Numbered from the stretch's first letter, positions 36,600 to 45,176 are shown. The stretch is 64,000 bases of DNA from Bosea sp. Tri-49 (GCF_003952665.1 NZ_CP017946.1:5351001-5415000); one strand, 5' to 3'. A program made the numbers and translations. Notes: a model not told the origin generated them from the sequence alone.

Positions 36600-36655
36600 G
36601 ATAACATGTCATTTGAATTTATACAATCTTGATATGATAGTATCCATTACTGATG
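36600..36655 (-). promoter_or_regulatory. AT-rich promoter region of the FAD oxidoreductase / Aap-like operon
   Basis: This stretch contrasts with the GC-rich surroundings and sits directly upstream of the first gene of the minus-strand series. GATA and TATC half-sites spaced by six bases (36634-36647) could be part of a GntR site. The rest of the 200-base gap up to 36773 shows nothing else. Confidence 0.4.
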
Positions 36656-36773
36656 ACCGCGCCTTTCCGCGCCGAGCGTGCTTGTGACCACAAGGCAGTC
36701 ACGGGCGTTCAGGCGCCGCCGGCAAGGCAGCGAACGTTCGAGGTCAAAAGGCGAAAAAGCGCCGGGTTCCCGC

Positions 36774-38360
36774 TCAGCTCGGTCGCGCGCTCCAGAAGAG
36801 AGGAATGCCCTGCGGCAGGCCGGTGATGCTGGTGCGCCAGGCGCTCTGCGTCTTCCACTGACCGAGCGGGATGAAGGGCACGTCCTGCCAGGCCTGTTCC
36901 TGGATTGCCCGGCAGATCTTCTTACGCTCGGCAAGATCGGGAGCCTCGAACCAGGCGTCGCGCAAGCGCTCGATCTCCGGAGAGGTCAGCCAGCCGCCGG
37001 CGGCCTTGCCGTCGCCGCGCAGGCTGATGCTCACCGCTGGGTTGACGAGGTCGTTGCCGGACCAGGTGCCGACGAAGGCGCTCCAGCCACCGCCTTCGAC
37101 CGGCTGCTGGCTGGTGCGCCGCTGCATCACCGTGCCCCAGTCGGTCGAGACATAATCGACATTCATGCCGATGCGGGTCAGCAGGTCCTGCGCGACCTGA
37201 GCCAGCGCATTGATCGCATCGATGTTCGAGGCGGCGAGCAGGACGACCCGCTCGCCGCGATAGCCGGCCGCCGCGAGGTCGCGCTTGGCCTTGGCGATGT
37301 CGCGAGGCCCGAACAGCCCGGCCATTCCGGCATCGCTCGCCATCGGCGTGCCGGGTGTGAAATAGCCGACCCGGTCGTTCCACATCGCGGGGTCGTCGCC
37401 GGCGACAGCCTGCATGAACGGTGCCTGATCGACTGCGCCGAGTACGGCGCGCCGGATCGCCGGGTTGTTGAAGGGTGGATGGAGATGGTTGAACCGGAAC
37501 ACGCCGACCGAGCCTGCCGGGTCGAGCGTCTCGACGACCACCTTGCGATTGCCCTTCAGCAAGGGAACGAGGTCTGGCGGCGGAGCCTCCCACCAGTCGA
37601 TCTCGCCTGACTGGAGGGCGGCCGCGGCCGTGCCGGCATCGGGAATGGTGGTCCACTCCACCCGGTCGAAATGGGCGACCTTGGCGCCGGATACGAAGCT
37701 CGGTGCGCCCGGGGCAGGGACATAGCGATCGAATTTCGCATAGGCGGCCGAGGCGCCTGGCACGCGCTCTGAGGCGAGGAAGCGGAACGGCCCGCTGCCG
37801 ATCGCCTCGGCGATCTGCGTCGTCTGCGGGGTGAGCGCGAGCCGCTCCGGCATGATCGCGCACATATATGGGCTGGCCTTGCCGAGCGCGGCGGGCAGCA
37901 GCGGGAAAGGATGCTTGAGCCGAAAGCGGATTTCGCGGTCGGAGGCAGCGGAGAGCTCGTCCGTCGCGGCCATGAGCTTTTGACCGAAGGCGTCGGCCGA
38001 CGCCCAGCGCCGGATGCTGGCGACGCAATCCTGCGCGCGTACCGGCGTGCCGTCATGGAAGAGCAGGCCGTCCCGCAGCGTCAGCCGCCAGAGCCGGCCA
38101 TCGTCCTCGATGACATGCCCCGCGACCATCTGCGGCTGCGGCTCGAAGCCGGAATCCAGCCCGTAGAGGGTATCGAACACCATGAAGCCGTGGTTGCGAG
38201 CGATGTAGGCCAGGGTCCAGACCGGATCGACGAAACTCAGATCGGCATGGGGCGCAAAGCGCAAGGTGCGGGCGCGGTTCGCCTGCGCATGCCCGAGGCG
38301 CGGCATGGAAAGGCTCGCCGCCGTGGCGGTCGCTCCGGCGATGAAGTGGCGGCGATGCAT
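36774..38360 (-). CDS. ABC transporter substrate-binding protein, peptide family (SBP_bac_5), without permeases
   Basis: 528 residues from ATG 38360. A twin-arginine-like leader (MHRRHFIAGATATAASLSMP) is followed by RTLRFAPHADLSFVDPVWTL and LRDGLLFHDGTPVRAQD, all typical of the oligopeptide-binding family. No permease or ATPase gene of this class lies next to it. It is 65 bases downstream of the amidohydrolase gene on the same strand, so it may deliver the amidohydrolase substrate and borrow channel subunits, perhaps from the complete importer at 24808-29880. Confidence 0.88.
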   Translation of the reverse strand: MHRRHFIAGATATAASLSMPRLGHAQANRARTLRFAPHADLSFVDPVWTLAYIARNHGFMVFDTLYGLDSGFEPQPQMVAGHVIEDDGRLWRLTLRDGLLFHDGTPVRAQDCVASIRRWASADAFGQKLMAATDELSAASDREIRFRLKHPFPLLPAALGKASPYMCAIMPERLALTPQTTQIAEAIGSGPFRFLASERVPGASAAYAKFDRYVPAPGAPSFVSGAKVAHFDRVEWTTIPDAGTAAAALQSGEIDWWEAPPPDLVPLLKGNRKVVVETLDPAGSVGVFRFNHLHPPFNNPAIRRAVLGAVDQAPFMQAVAGDDPAMWNDRVGYFTPGTPMASDAGMAGLFGPRDIAKAKRDLAAAGYRGERVVLLAASNIDAINALAQVAQDLLTRIGMNVDYVSTDWGTVMQRRTSQQPVEGGGWSAFVGTWSGNDLVNPAVSISLRGDGKAAGGWLTSPEIERLRDAWFEAPDLAERKKICRAIQEQAWQDVPFIPLGQWKTQSAWRTSITGLPQGIPLFWSARPS

Positions 38361-38425
38361 GCTCCCGATCTCCCGTTCAATAGAGGTTCCCGTAACGCCG
38401 TGCAGCCCATGGACCGGCGGTATTT

Positions 38426-40072
38426 TCAAATGCCGCCATGCACGAGCCGGCCCTCGAACCAGGTGGCGAGGACCTTCGTCTGCGCGATCGCCAGCGGATC
38501 GATCGTCATCAGGTCGCGGTCCAGCATGATCATGTCCGCCGATAATCCGGGCGCGAGCCGGCCGGTGCGATGGCCGAGCCGCATGGCCGCCGCCGGGTTG
38601 GTCGTATAGAGCGGCAGGACCTCGGCGACGCTCACGGCTTGATCGGGGGCGTGCGCGCCCTCGTGACGCCCGGTCGGATCCCGGCGGGTGACGAGGCCGC
38701 ACATGGCCTCCCAGGGATCGAGATCGGGCGCGATCGTACGCCAGTCGGAGGCCGCGACCACCGCGGCGCCGGAGGCGAGGATGTCGCGCACCGGCCAGAC
38801 CGTCGCATAGCGCTCGGTCCCGACCATCGCCTCATGCGTCCGGCTGGCGGAGTTCGGATGCCAGAGTGGTGGGCACATGTCGTGGAGGACGTTGAGCTCA
38901 GCCAGGCGCGGAATGTCCACCACAGCGATGAACTGGCCATGGGCGATCTGGTGTTGCGGCCCGCCGCGACCGTTGCGGCAGCGTACCTTCTCGACGGCAT
39001 CGAGCACCATGCGGATGGCGCGGTCACCGACCGCATGCACCTTGACGCCGATGCCGTCGCGATCGAAGTCGGCGATCGCGACGGTGAGCTCGTCCAGCGT
39101 CAGCGATGTCGCGACCGGCGCCTCATCCGGCGCGCTGGCATAGGGGGCGAGCATCGCGGCCGTGCGCAGCGAAGGTACGCCGTCGAGGAAGATCTTGGCG
39201 AAGTCGGCGTTCATGTGCGGGCCGCAGAGCTCGCGGCGCCGCTCACGCATCGATTGCGCTTCGTCGGCCGAGTAGTTGGAACAGGTCGGGCTCAAAGCGA
39301 GATGGAAGGCGGCCCAGCAGGTCAGGGCGCCGGCATCGTCGAGGGTTCGGTAGAACTCCAGCATCTCCAGGCTCGCCGCTGCATCGGCGAAGCCGGTGAT
39401 GCCGAGACTGTTGAGGTAGGCGATCGAGGCGCGCGCCGCCTCGGCCTTCCCGGCCGCCGACAGGTCCGGGATCGCGGCGGTGACGGCCCAGGCGCCGGAT
39501 TCGACGAGCAGGCCGGTCGGCTGCCCCGAAGCGTCCTTGACGATCTCGCCATCCGGCGGATTGGGCGTTGCGGCATTGATGCCCGCGATCTGCAAGGCGG
39601 CAGAGTTGGCGAAATGGCCATGGCCGCTGAGATGCTGCAGCACGACCGGCTGGCCGCCGCTGACCGCATCGAGGGCCGCAAGTGCGCCCGGCTCTCGCAT
39701 CCGGCGCAAGGCGAGCGCCCCATAGGAGTTGGCGACGACCCAATCGCGCCCACCGCCGCGCGTGCAGGCCGCTCCGATCTTGTGTAGGATGGCGTCAAAG
39801 TCGTCGGCCGTATCGAGCGCCGTGGTGTGGAGGCGCGCGATCATGCTCGAGAGCAGGTGGACGTGGAAGTCGATCAGCCCCGGCATCAGCATACGACCGC
39901 CGAGGTCGATGAGATTCGTTTCCTCTCCTCGGAGAGTCTGAACCTCGGTCCAGTTGCCGACCTTGACGACCTTGCCGCCGGCGACGGCGAGGGCCTCGGC
40001 CACCGGGTTCGCCTCGTCCATCGTGCGGATCACGCCGTTGTGCAGAATGGTTTCGGCTACGGGATCGGGCAT
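38426..40072 (-). CDS. Amidohydrolase family protein, YtcJ-like (Amidohydro_3)
   Basis: 548 residues from ATG 40072, with AGGAAGACCG upstream. The metal-binding HxH is in DFHVHLLSS (about 75-83), and VKVHAVGDRAIRMVLDAV supplies the downstream histidine typical of the YtcJ/formamidase-like group. The C-terminus TNPAAAMRLGHRTGRLAPGL is the usual return strand of the composite domain. It is cytosolic and hydrolyses an amide or imide bond. The binding-protein gene follows directly. Upstream lies a structured leader with a strong terminator-like hairpin. Confidence 0.88.
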   Translation of the reverse strand: MPDPVAETILHNGVIRTMDEANPVAEALAVAGGKVVKVGNWTEVQTLRGEETNLIDLGGRMLMPGLIDFHVHLLSSMIARLHTTALDTADDFDAILHKIGAACTRGGGRDWVVANSYGALALRRMREPGALAALDAVSGGQPVVLQHLSGHGHFANSAALQIAGINAATPNPPDGEIVKDASGQPTGLLVESGAWAVTAAIPDLSAAGKAEAARASIAYLNSLGITGFADAAASLEMLEFYRTLDDAGALTCWAAFHLALSPTCSNYSADEAQSMRERRRELCGPHMNADFAKIFLDGVPSLRTAAMLAPYASAPDEAPVATSLTLDELTVAIADFDRDGIGVKVHAVGDRAIRMVLDAVEKVRCRNGRGGPQHQIAHGQFIAVVDIPRLAELNVLHDMCPPLWHPNSASRTHEAMVGTERYATVWPVRDILASGAAVVAASDWRTIAPDLDPWEAMCGLVTRRDPTGRHEGAHAPDQAVSVAEVLPLYTTNPAAAMRLGHRTGRLAPGLSADMIMLDRDLMTIDPLAIAQTKVLATWFEGRLVHGGI

Positions 40073-40124
40073 CGGTCTTCCTGGCTCCTCACCTCGGAAC
40101 AGTTCTGCATCGGGTGGCCGAAAC

Positions 40125-40180
40125 GAAAAAACCGGCGCTTTCGCCCTGGCTCTCGCGAGCCCAGAGAAAAAGCGCCGGTT
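40125..40180 (-). terminator. Strong intrinsic terminator-like hairpin in the amidohydrolase leader
   Basis: Read on the minus strand, AACCGGCGCTTT (40180-40169) pairs with AAAGCGCCGGTT (40141-40130) and is followed by TTTTTT-like sequence (from 40130 down to 40125). The loop itself folds as CTGGGCTC-GCGA-GAGCCAG with a GNRA-type tetraloop. It lies 53 bases before the amidohydrolase ATG, so it can only act on a leader transcript or a small RNA. Confidence 0.7.
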
Positions 40181-40237
40181 CGAATTGTTTCCCTGGAAGC
40201 CCGTCCCGGGGAGGGGCGATCCAGCACAAGTCACCTA

Positions 40238-40265
40238 GCACGTTCAGTACGTGCCGAAATTCGGC
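40238..40265. promoter_or_regulatory. Adjacent perfect dyads in the divergent GntR/amidohydrolase promoter
   Basis: GCACGT-tcagt-ACGTGC (40238-40254) and GCCGAA-a-TTCGGC (40253-40265) abut. Such dyads are plausible operators for the GntR regulator encoded from 40434. The remainder of the 361-base gap (40073-40433) holds the leader described separately and no gene. Confidence 0.4.
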
Positions 40266-40433
40266 GTCTGTCAACCATGGCCACAGCCCTGCGATCAGGT
40301 CGCCGTTCTTGCCGTCAGGGGCGGTGCACCGGGCGGATTTTGAAAGATATCCGCATTTGCTCGGTTCTCGCTTCGGCGGTAATGAATTGTCGAGGTACTG
40401 GAATATCAACAGGCATATCTGCGGCATGATACG

Positions 40434-41174
40434 ATGACGGCAAAGAAGGGCGAGAGCGGGCAGAAGCGTCGCCCGGCGCAGCGCGGAAAAAGCAAGAAAG
40501 AGTCGCTGCCGCTGTCCGAGCAGGCCTATATCGCCATCAAGGACCGGATCATCACCCTGTTCTTCGCGCCGGGGCAGTATCTCAACGAAGCGTCGATCTG
40601 CGAGCAGCTCGACATGGGCCGGACGCCGGTGCACCAGGCGCTGCAGCGGCTGCAGGCCGAGGGCCTCGTCGACGTCGTGCCGCGCAAGGGTGTGATCATC
40701 CAGCCGGACTCGATGGGGCAGGTGATCGAGATCCTCGACGCACGCCTCGTTGTCGAGCCGGCAATCGCGGCGCGCGCTGCCGAGCACGCGCGGCCCGAGG
40801 ACATCAAGGAGGCCTGGGCCATCCTCGATCATCACCGGGATGATCCTCACGGCGGCGGCCGGATCGACGCCTTCGTCGAATGCGACCGCGCCTTCCATTC
40901 CCGGATCAGCGACATGTCGCAGTCGCGCATCCTGGGTGACTTCGCCAAGGCGCTGCACGAGCGCTCGATCCGCGCCTGGTATCTGCACCTCTGGCAGACG
41001 CTCGACACCGACGCTTCCGACCGCCAGCACCGCGCCGTTCTCGCCTCGATCGAAGCGCGCGACCCCGCAGCTGCGGCAGCAGCGATGCGCGACCACCTGA
41101 GTGGCCTTCGCGAGCGGGTGGTTCTTCTGCAGCAGCACGCGCCGAAGCGCGTTCCCTCATTACAAGCGCGCTAG
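40434..41174 (+). CDS. GntR family transcriptional regulator, FCD subfamily
   Basis: 246 residues. After a basic 25-residue tail comes the winged helix (about 28-100) with ASICEQLDMGRTPVHQALQR as helix-turn-helix and the wing PRKGVIIQPDS, then an FCD domain (about 105-235). It is divergent from the amidohydrolase gene and upstream of the cupin-Ldh-RidA-FAH genes, so it may control one or both sides. Confidence 0.9.
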   Translation: MTAKKGESGQKRRPAQRGKSKKESLPLSEQAYIAIKDRIITLFFAPGQYLNEASICEQLDMGRTPVHQALQRLQAEGLVDVVPRKGVIIQPDSMGQVIEILDARLVVEPAIAARAAEHARPEDIKEAWAILDHHRDDPHGGGRIDAFVECDRAFHSRISDMSQSRILGDFAKALHERSIRAWYLHLWQTLDTDASDRQHRAVLASIEARDPAAAAAAMRDHLSGLRERVVLLQQHAPKRVPSLQAR

Positions 41175-41187
41175 GCGTCTTTCAGCG

Positions 41188-41217
41188 CGTCAGGCGGCAG
41201 CTTCGCGTCGCCTGACG
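41188..41217 (+). terminator. Perfect 9-bp hairpin after the GntR gene
   Basis: CGTCAGGCG (41188-41196) pairs with CGCCTGACG (41209-41217). No T-tract follows, so termination would be Rho-assisted or weak. Confidence 0.35.
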
Positions 41218-41299
41218 ATCCTCGTTCATCCCGTTCCTCGACGGCCTGTGTCCTCGCCTGGACAAAATCTGGGTGCGGCGACGCTTTGCTGCTTGCATT

Positions 41300-41330
41300 G
41301 GACATCATGTGAAATATCATGACGGACATC
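41300..41330. promoter_or_regulatory. Candidate operator upstream of the cupin operon
   Basis: TCATG (41305-41309) and CATGA (41318-41322) form an inverted repeat with 8-base spacer, and GGACATC is repeated directly at 41300-41306 and 41324-41330. The element is 32-62 bases before the cupin start, in a short AT-rich block. Confidence 0.4.
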
Positions 41331-41361
41331 GTAAGCGTGACAGCTTGAAAGAAGGTCCATC

Positions 41362-41760
41362 ATGCAGCTTCCCGCCGGCGCTCCGAGCCTCGAGGAAATC
41401 CTGATCCAGACGAACGACATGCCCTGGCGGGAAAAGTCGTTGAAGGGGGTGCACGAGAAGATGCTGTGGCGGGACGAGGCGACCGGCGCATCCGTCGCGC
41501 TAATCCGCTTCGAGAAGGGCGCCGGCATTCCCAAGCCGCACTCGCACGCCTCGAACCAGATGATGTTCTGCCTCTCCGGCCACTTCGAATACACGGCGAC
41601 CGGCGTCACGCTGAAGCCCGGCAGCTTCTACTGCAATCCCAAGGGCAATGTGCACGGCCCGAGCCTCGCGATCGAGGAGACGGTCGTGGTCGAGATCTAT
41701 GACGGTCCGCACTACCCGCAGACGCCGTCCTGGTACACCGACGAGCGCGACGCTCATTGA
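41362..41760 (+). CDS. Single-domain cupin protein
   Basis: 132 residues. The cupin metal motifs are GAGIPKPHSHASNQMMFCLSG-like (positions about 54-75; two histidines in PHSHASN) and PGSFYCNPKGNVHGP (third histidine). It resembles ChrR-type cupins. Such proteins are small metal-dependent enzymes or sensors. It opens a plus-strand series with an Ldh-type dehydrogenase 26 bases on. AAAGAAGGTCCATC precedes the ATG. Function unknown. Confidence 0.82.
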   Translation: MQLPAGAPSLEEILIQTNDMPWREKSLKGVHEKMLWRDEATGASVALIRFEKGAGIPKPHSHASNQMMFCLSGHFEYTATGVTLKPGSFYCNPKGNVHGPSLAIEETVVVEIYDGPHYPQTPSWYTDERDAH

Positions 41761-41786
41761 TCGCCGGTCGAGCCGAGGTCCGCATC

Positions 41787-42842
41787 ATGAGCAATCCCGG
41801 ATTCCAACCCGCCGTCGCACTTCGCGACCTGGCCCAGGCCCTGCTCGCGAAGGTCGGCGCTCCCGTTGACCATGCCAGCCTGGTCGCCGAGGCCCTGGTC
41901 GATGCCGACATCGAAGGCCTCGGCTCACACGGTCTGATGCTGCTGCCGATGTATCTCGAGCGCATCGAGAAGGGCTCGGTCGATGCCGCGGCGAAGGGCG
42001 AGATCGTGGTCGACGCTGGTGCGCGCCTCACAATCGACGCTGCCAATGCGCTCGGTCAGGTCACAGCTGAGCGGGCTTCCGAGCTCGCAGTGGAGCGAGC
42101 GGCGACGCATGGCCTCGCCGCCATTGCCGTGCGCAACGCCTTCCATTTCGGCGCCGCCGGGCGTTTTGCGCGCAAGATCGCGCTCTCTGGTCAGATCGGC
42201 ATCGTGATGGCCAATACCCGCCCGCTGTTGCCTGCGCCGGGCGGGGCCGAGCGCGTCGTCGGCAATAACCCGCTCGCCATCGCCGTGCCCACGGGCGGCG
42301 AGCCGCTCGTGCTCGATCTCGCCATGAGCGCCGGCGCCATGGGCAAGATCAGGCTGGCGCAGAGCCGCGGCGAGCCGATCCCGGAAGGCTGGGCCGCAAC
42401 CGCCGACGGCTTGCCGACGACCGACGCGGCCGAGGCGATCAAGGGCATGCTCTTGCCAGCCGCCGGCGCCAAGGGCTTCGGCCTCGCCGTGATGGTCGAC
42501 CTGCTCGCGGGCGGGCTGTCGGGCGGCGCCATCGGCGATGCCGTGCGCCCGCTCTATGGCGATCTCGCCGAGCCCTATGCCAGCGCAAATCTCTTCATCG
42601 CCATCGACATCGCCGGCTTTCGGCCGCTCAGCGAGTTCGAGGCGGCGGCCTCCGGCTTCGCCGAGCGCATCCGCGGCTCGAAATCCGCGCCCGGCGGACC
42701 TTCGATCCGCATGCCCGGTGACCGCGCAGCCAGGGCGCATCGCGACTTCGATGGCAATTGCCGCATCGCACCGGCGACGCTCTCGGCCTTGCGCGCCGCC
42801 GCCGAGCGGCTCGGCGTCCCGTTCCCGTCTTCCCTGTCCTGA
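41787..42842 (+). CDS. Ldh family oxidoreductase (malate/L-lactate/ureidoglycolate dehydrogenase type)
   Basis: 351 residues from ATG 41787. The family landmarks are LVDADIEGLGSHGLMLLP near residue 38 and NTRPLLPAPGGAERVVGNNP around the NAD site, with PAAGAKGFGLAVMVDLLAGG later. This NAD(P)-dependent fold (not the classical LDH fold) oxidises 2-hydroxy acids. It is set among RidA, FAH and cupin genes, which points to catabolism of a nitrogenous hydroxy-acid; which one is not evident. Confidence 0.88.
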   Translation: MSNPGFQPAVALRDLAQALLAKVGAPVDHASLVAEALVDADIEGLGSHGLMLLPMYLERIEKGSVDAAAKGEIVVDAGARLTIDAANALGQVTAERASELAVERAATHGLAAIAVRNAFHFGAAGRFARKIALSGQIGIVMANTRPLLPAPGGAERVVGNNPLAIAVPTGGEPLVLDLAMSAGAMGKIRLAQSRGEPIPEGWAATADGLPTTDAAEAIKGMLLPAAGAKGFGLAVMVDLLAGGLSGGAIGDAVRPLYGDLAEPYASANLFIAIDIAGFRPLSEFEAAASGFAERIRGSKSAPGGPSIRMPGDRAARAHRDFDGNCRIAPATLSALRAAAERLGVPFPSSLS

Positions 42843-42859
42843 TCCCAAGGAGTTCCGAC

Positions 42860-43258
42860 ATGGCAAAGCAACAGATCACCAGCGCCAAGCTGCGCCAGCC
42901 GAACGGCCATTTTTCGCAGGCCACCGCGATCGAAGCTCGCGGCCGCCTTGTTTTCCTCTCCGGCATGACCTCCCGCCGCGCCGACGGCACGATCGCCGGC
43001 ATCGGCGACGTCTCGGAGCAGACGCGGCAGGTCTGCGAGAATCTGAAGGCTGCGGTCGAGGAAGCCGGCGGCACGCTCGACGACATCTGCCGGGTCGACG
43101 TCTATGTCCGCAACATGGAGCATTTCGACGCGATCCATAAGGTGCGGCGCGAATACTTCACCGGCATCGCGCCAGCTTCCACGATGGTCGAGATCTGCAA
43201 GATGACCTCGCCGGACTATCTGATTGAGATCAACGCCATCGCCGTCATCCAGGACTGA
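42860..43258 (+). CDS. RidA/YER057c/UK114 family protein lacking the canonical arginine
   Basis: 132 residues with the complete RidA fold (GRLVFLSGMTSR, VCENLKAAVEEAGG, DDICRVDVYVRN, EINAIAVIQD). AAGGAG lies before ATG 42860. The arginine that in E. coli RidA binds the imine carboxylate (PARS motif) is a serine here (PAST, S107), so 2-aminoacrylate deaminase activity is unlikely and it belongs to a non-archetypal Rid group. It is 17 bases after the dehydrogenase gene and 6 before the FAH gene. Confidence 0.9.
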   Translation: MAKQQITSAKLRQPNGHFSQATAIEARGRLVFLSGMTSRRADGTIAGIGDVSEQTRQVCENLKAAVEEAGGTLDDICRVDVYVRNMEHFDAIHKVRREYFTGIAPASTMVEICKMTSPDYLIEINAIAVIQD

Positions 43259-43264
43259 GCGTCG

Positions 43265-44164
43265 ATGCGCTACGTCAATCTGCGCCATGATGGCGGCGAG
43301 CGGCTGGGCCTCGTCGTCGACGATCAGGTCGTCCTGCTGCTGCCGGGCGCTGGCGATCTCGTCGCCTTTATCGGCCTGCCGCACAGCGAGCGGCAGGCGC
43401 TGATCGTCGCGAGCCTCGACAAGGGGACGCGCCTGCCGCTGGCAGGGGCGTCGTTGGCCGCGCCGATCCGCCGCTTCCGGCGTGACGTGCTCTGCACCGG
43501 CTGGAACTACTGGGACCATTTCGAGGAGAGCAAGGGCAAGCGCGAGGGGCAGGATGTCGACCGCCCGAAAGCGCCGACCTTCTTCACGAAGTCGCCCGAC
43601 GTGGTGATCGGCCCGCAGGACGATATCGCCTTCGACGCCCGCATCTCCTTGAAATGGGACTATGAGGCCGAGATCGCGATCATCATCGGCAAGGGCGGCC
43701 GCAGCATCCCGCGTTCGCGGGCGCATGAGCACATCTTCGGCTTCTGCCTCGCCAACGACGTCTCGCAGCGCGACCTGCAGCGCCGCCATGGCGGACAGTG
43801 GCTGAAGGGCAAGAGCATCGACGGCACCATGCCGCTCGGTCCTCATGTGGTGACGCCGGACGAGATCGAGCTGCCCAAGGTCAGGCTGCAATGCCTGCTC
43901 AATGGCGAGCTCATGCAGAACGCCGTGGCGGCGCAGATGGCCTTCCCGGTCGACGAGCTCATCGCCGAGCTCTCCTTCGGCATGACGCTGCATCCGGGCG
44001 ATGTCCTGCTGACGGGCACGCCGAGCGGCATCGGCAATGCGCGCGAGCCGCAGGTTTTCCTAAAGGCTGGCGACGAAGTGGTGGTTCGGGCCGAGGGCCT
44101 AGGCGAGCTGCGCAATCGCCTCGTCGCGCATGATCTCGCCGGAGAGAGCGACGTCGCGCCCTGA
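43265..44164 (+). CDS. Fumarylacetoacetate hydrolase family protein
   Basis: 299 residues with the N-terminal small domain of long-form FAH proteins and then the catalytic domain. Visible are CTGWNYWDHFEES, the metal ligands in WDYEAEIAIIIG, SIDGTMPLGPHVVTPDEI and GDVLLTGTPSGIGNAREP. The family hydrolyses C-C bonds in 3-acylpyruvates or decarboxylates oxaloacetate-like acids in aromatic and other ring-cleavage pathways. It ends the cupin-Ldh-RidA-FAH operon, followed by a strong terminator. Confidence 0.88.
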   Translation: MRYVNLRHDGGERLGLVVDDQVVLLLPGAGDLVAFIGLPHSERQALIVASLDKGTRLPLAGASLAAPIRRFRRDVLCTGWNYWDHFEESKGKREGQDVDRPKAPTFFTKSPDVVIGPQDDIAFDARISLKWDYEAEIAIIIGKGGRSIPRSRAHEHIFGFCLANDVSQRDLQRRHGGQWLKGKSIDGTMPLGPHVVTPDEIELPKVRLQCLLNGELMQNAVAAQMAFPVDELIAELSFGMTLHPGDVLLTGTPSGIGNAREPQVFLKAGDEVVVRAEGLGELRNRLVAHDLAGESDVAP

Positions 44165-44183
44165 AGGGTGCGTCCATCAAGCG

Positions 44184-44215
44184 AAAGGGCCGGCTCCTCG
44201 GAGCCGGCCCTTTTT
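44184..44215. terminator. Bidirectional intrinsic terminator
   Basis: AAAGGGCCGGCTC pairs with GAGCCGGCCCTTT around a CTCG loop, with TTTTT following on the plus strand and AAA before it. It separates the FAH gene from the convergent metal-dependent hydrolase gene (stop at 44220). Confidence 0.88.
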
Positions 44216-44219
44216 CACG

Positions 44220-45176
44220 TCAGCCTGTCAGCTTGGCGGGATTGTCGCAGAAGATCGCCCGGCGCCGGCTCTCGCTGAGGCCGGCGAGCTGCTCGTGCGG
44301 CTTGATCATGCCCATCGGGAACGGCCAGTCAGAGCCGAAGACGACCCGTTCCTCGCCGAACACCGAAGCCGCCAGATCGAGCAGCGTATCGTCATGCGCG
44401 ATGCAGTCGACGCAGAAGCGGCGCAGTGCCCGCGCCGGCGCCTCAACTTGCTTGTCGACGCCCGGCCGGCCGGTCTCGAAGCCGCGCTGCCAGCGCCCGG
44501 CCACGGCCGGCACGGTCCCGCCGGCATGGGCGAGGCAGATGGTGATGCGCGGGTGCCGTTCCAGAATGCCGGCGAAAACGAGATGGCCGGCCGCGACCGC
44601 TGTCTCGCTCGGATTGCCGAGGAGGTTGTGCAAATAGAACGGGTCGAGCCGCCCGTCGCAGCCCTCGCCGGGATGCAGGAAGACGAAGGCCGAGACTTCA
44701 TCCAGCGTCTGCCAGAGCGGGGCATGGCTGGCGTCCGACAACATCAGCCCCGGCTCGCCCGTCGGCATCGAGAAGCGAGCTTCGGTACCCGTGGAGCGCT
44801 CGCGCACGATCCAAGCGGCGAGCTCCGGATAAGCCACCGGCAGATGGAAGAGCGGCGCCAGCCGGTCCGGATGCGCCGCGGCGATCGCGGCGAGCCCGTC
44901 ATTGAGCAATTGCGTCCACGCCTCTGCCTCAGCCGCATCGAGCCCGGGGCGATAGGTCGGCGGTGGCGCCGAGATCCAGGCGCGCTCGACCTGCTGCTCG
45001 TCCATCCAGGCGATCAGCGCCTCGGGATGGAACAGCGCTTTGATGCCGATCGTGTGGCCATCGATGACGAGCTTTTCGGTCGCCGCGTCCCAGCTCACGC
45101 CGGGAACGCTCGCGAGCGGCGCGCCGACCGGAATGAGATGGGCGTGGACGTCGAGGGCGATACGCTGTGCGGTCAT
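44220..45176 (-). CDS. Amidohydrolase-2 family metal-dependent hydrolase/decarboxylase
   Basis: 318 residues. LDVHAHLIP gives the N-terminal HxH, CLAHAGGTVPAVAGRWQRG the middle histidine, and VVFGSDWPFPMGMIK the aspartate typical of the amidohydrolase-2 (ACMSD-like) family, whose members decarboxylate or hydrolyse ring-cleavage products. It overlaps the preceding FMN-reductase gene by 4 bases (ATGA), so both are co-translated as the end of a transporter operon. Confidence 0.88.
   Translation of the reverse strand: MTAQRIALDVHAHLIPVGAPLASVPGVSWDAATEKLVIDGHTIGIKALFHPEALIAWMDEQQVERAWISAPPPTYRPGLDAAEAEAWTQLLNDGLAAIAAAHPDRLAPLFHLPVAYPELAAWIVRERSTGTEARFSMPTGEPGLMLSDASHAPLWQTLDEVSAFVFLHPGEGCDGRLDPFYLHNLLGNPSETAVAAGHLVFAGILERHPRITICLAHAGGTVPAVAGRWQRGFETGRPGVDKQVEAPARALRRFCVDCIAHDDTLLDLAASVFGEERVVFGSDWPFPMGMIKPHEQLAGLSESRRRAIFCDNPAKLTG

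Larger units (their letters stand above)
40125..40280 (-). ncRNA. Candidate structured leader RNA or small RNA upstream of the amidohydrolase gene
   Basis: On the minus strand: a 15-codon ORF (40278-40231) coding MVDRRRISARTERAR with six arginines, then a stem CTGGA/TCCAG (40224-40220 with 40197-40193) enclosing GCCC/GGGC pairing, then the terminator hairpin. A TTGACA (40274-40269) could instead be the -35 of a promoter for a small RNA. The two readings exclude each other. Confidence 0.4.

Noticed and set aside
40172..40190. tRNA-like T-loop sequence GGTTCGAAT
   Set aside because: No flanking stem, anticodon arm or acceptor could be built; it belongs to the terminator hairpin.
40114..40437. 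Plus-strand open frame in the GntR/amidohydrolase intergenic region
   Set aside because: It spans the terminator hairpin and dyads, has no ribosome site and no domain.
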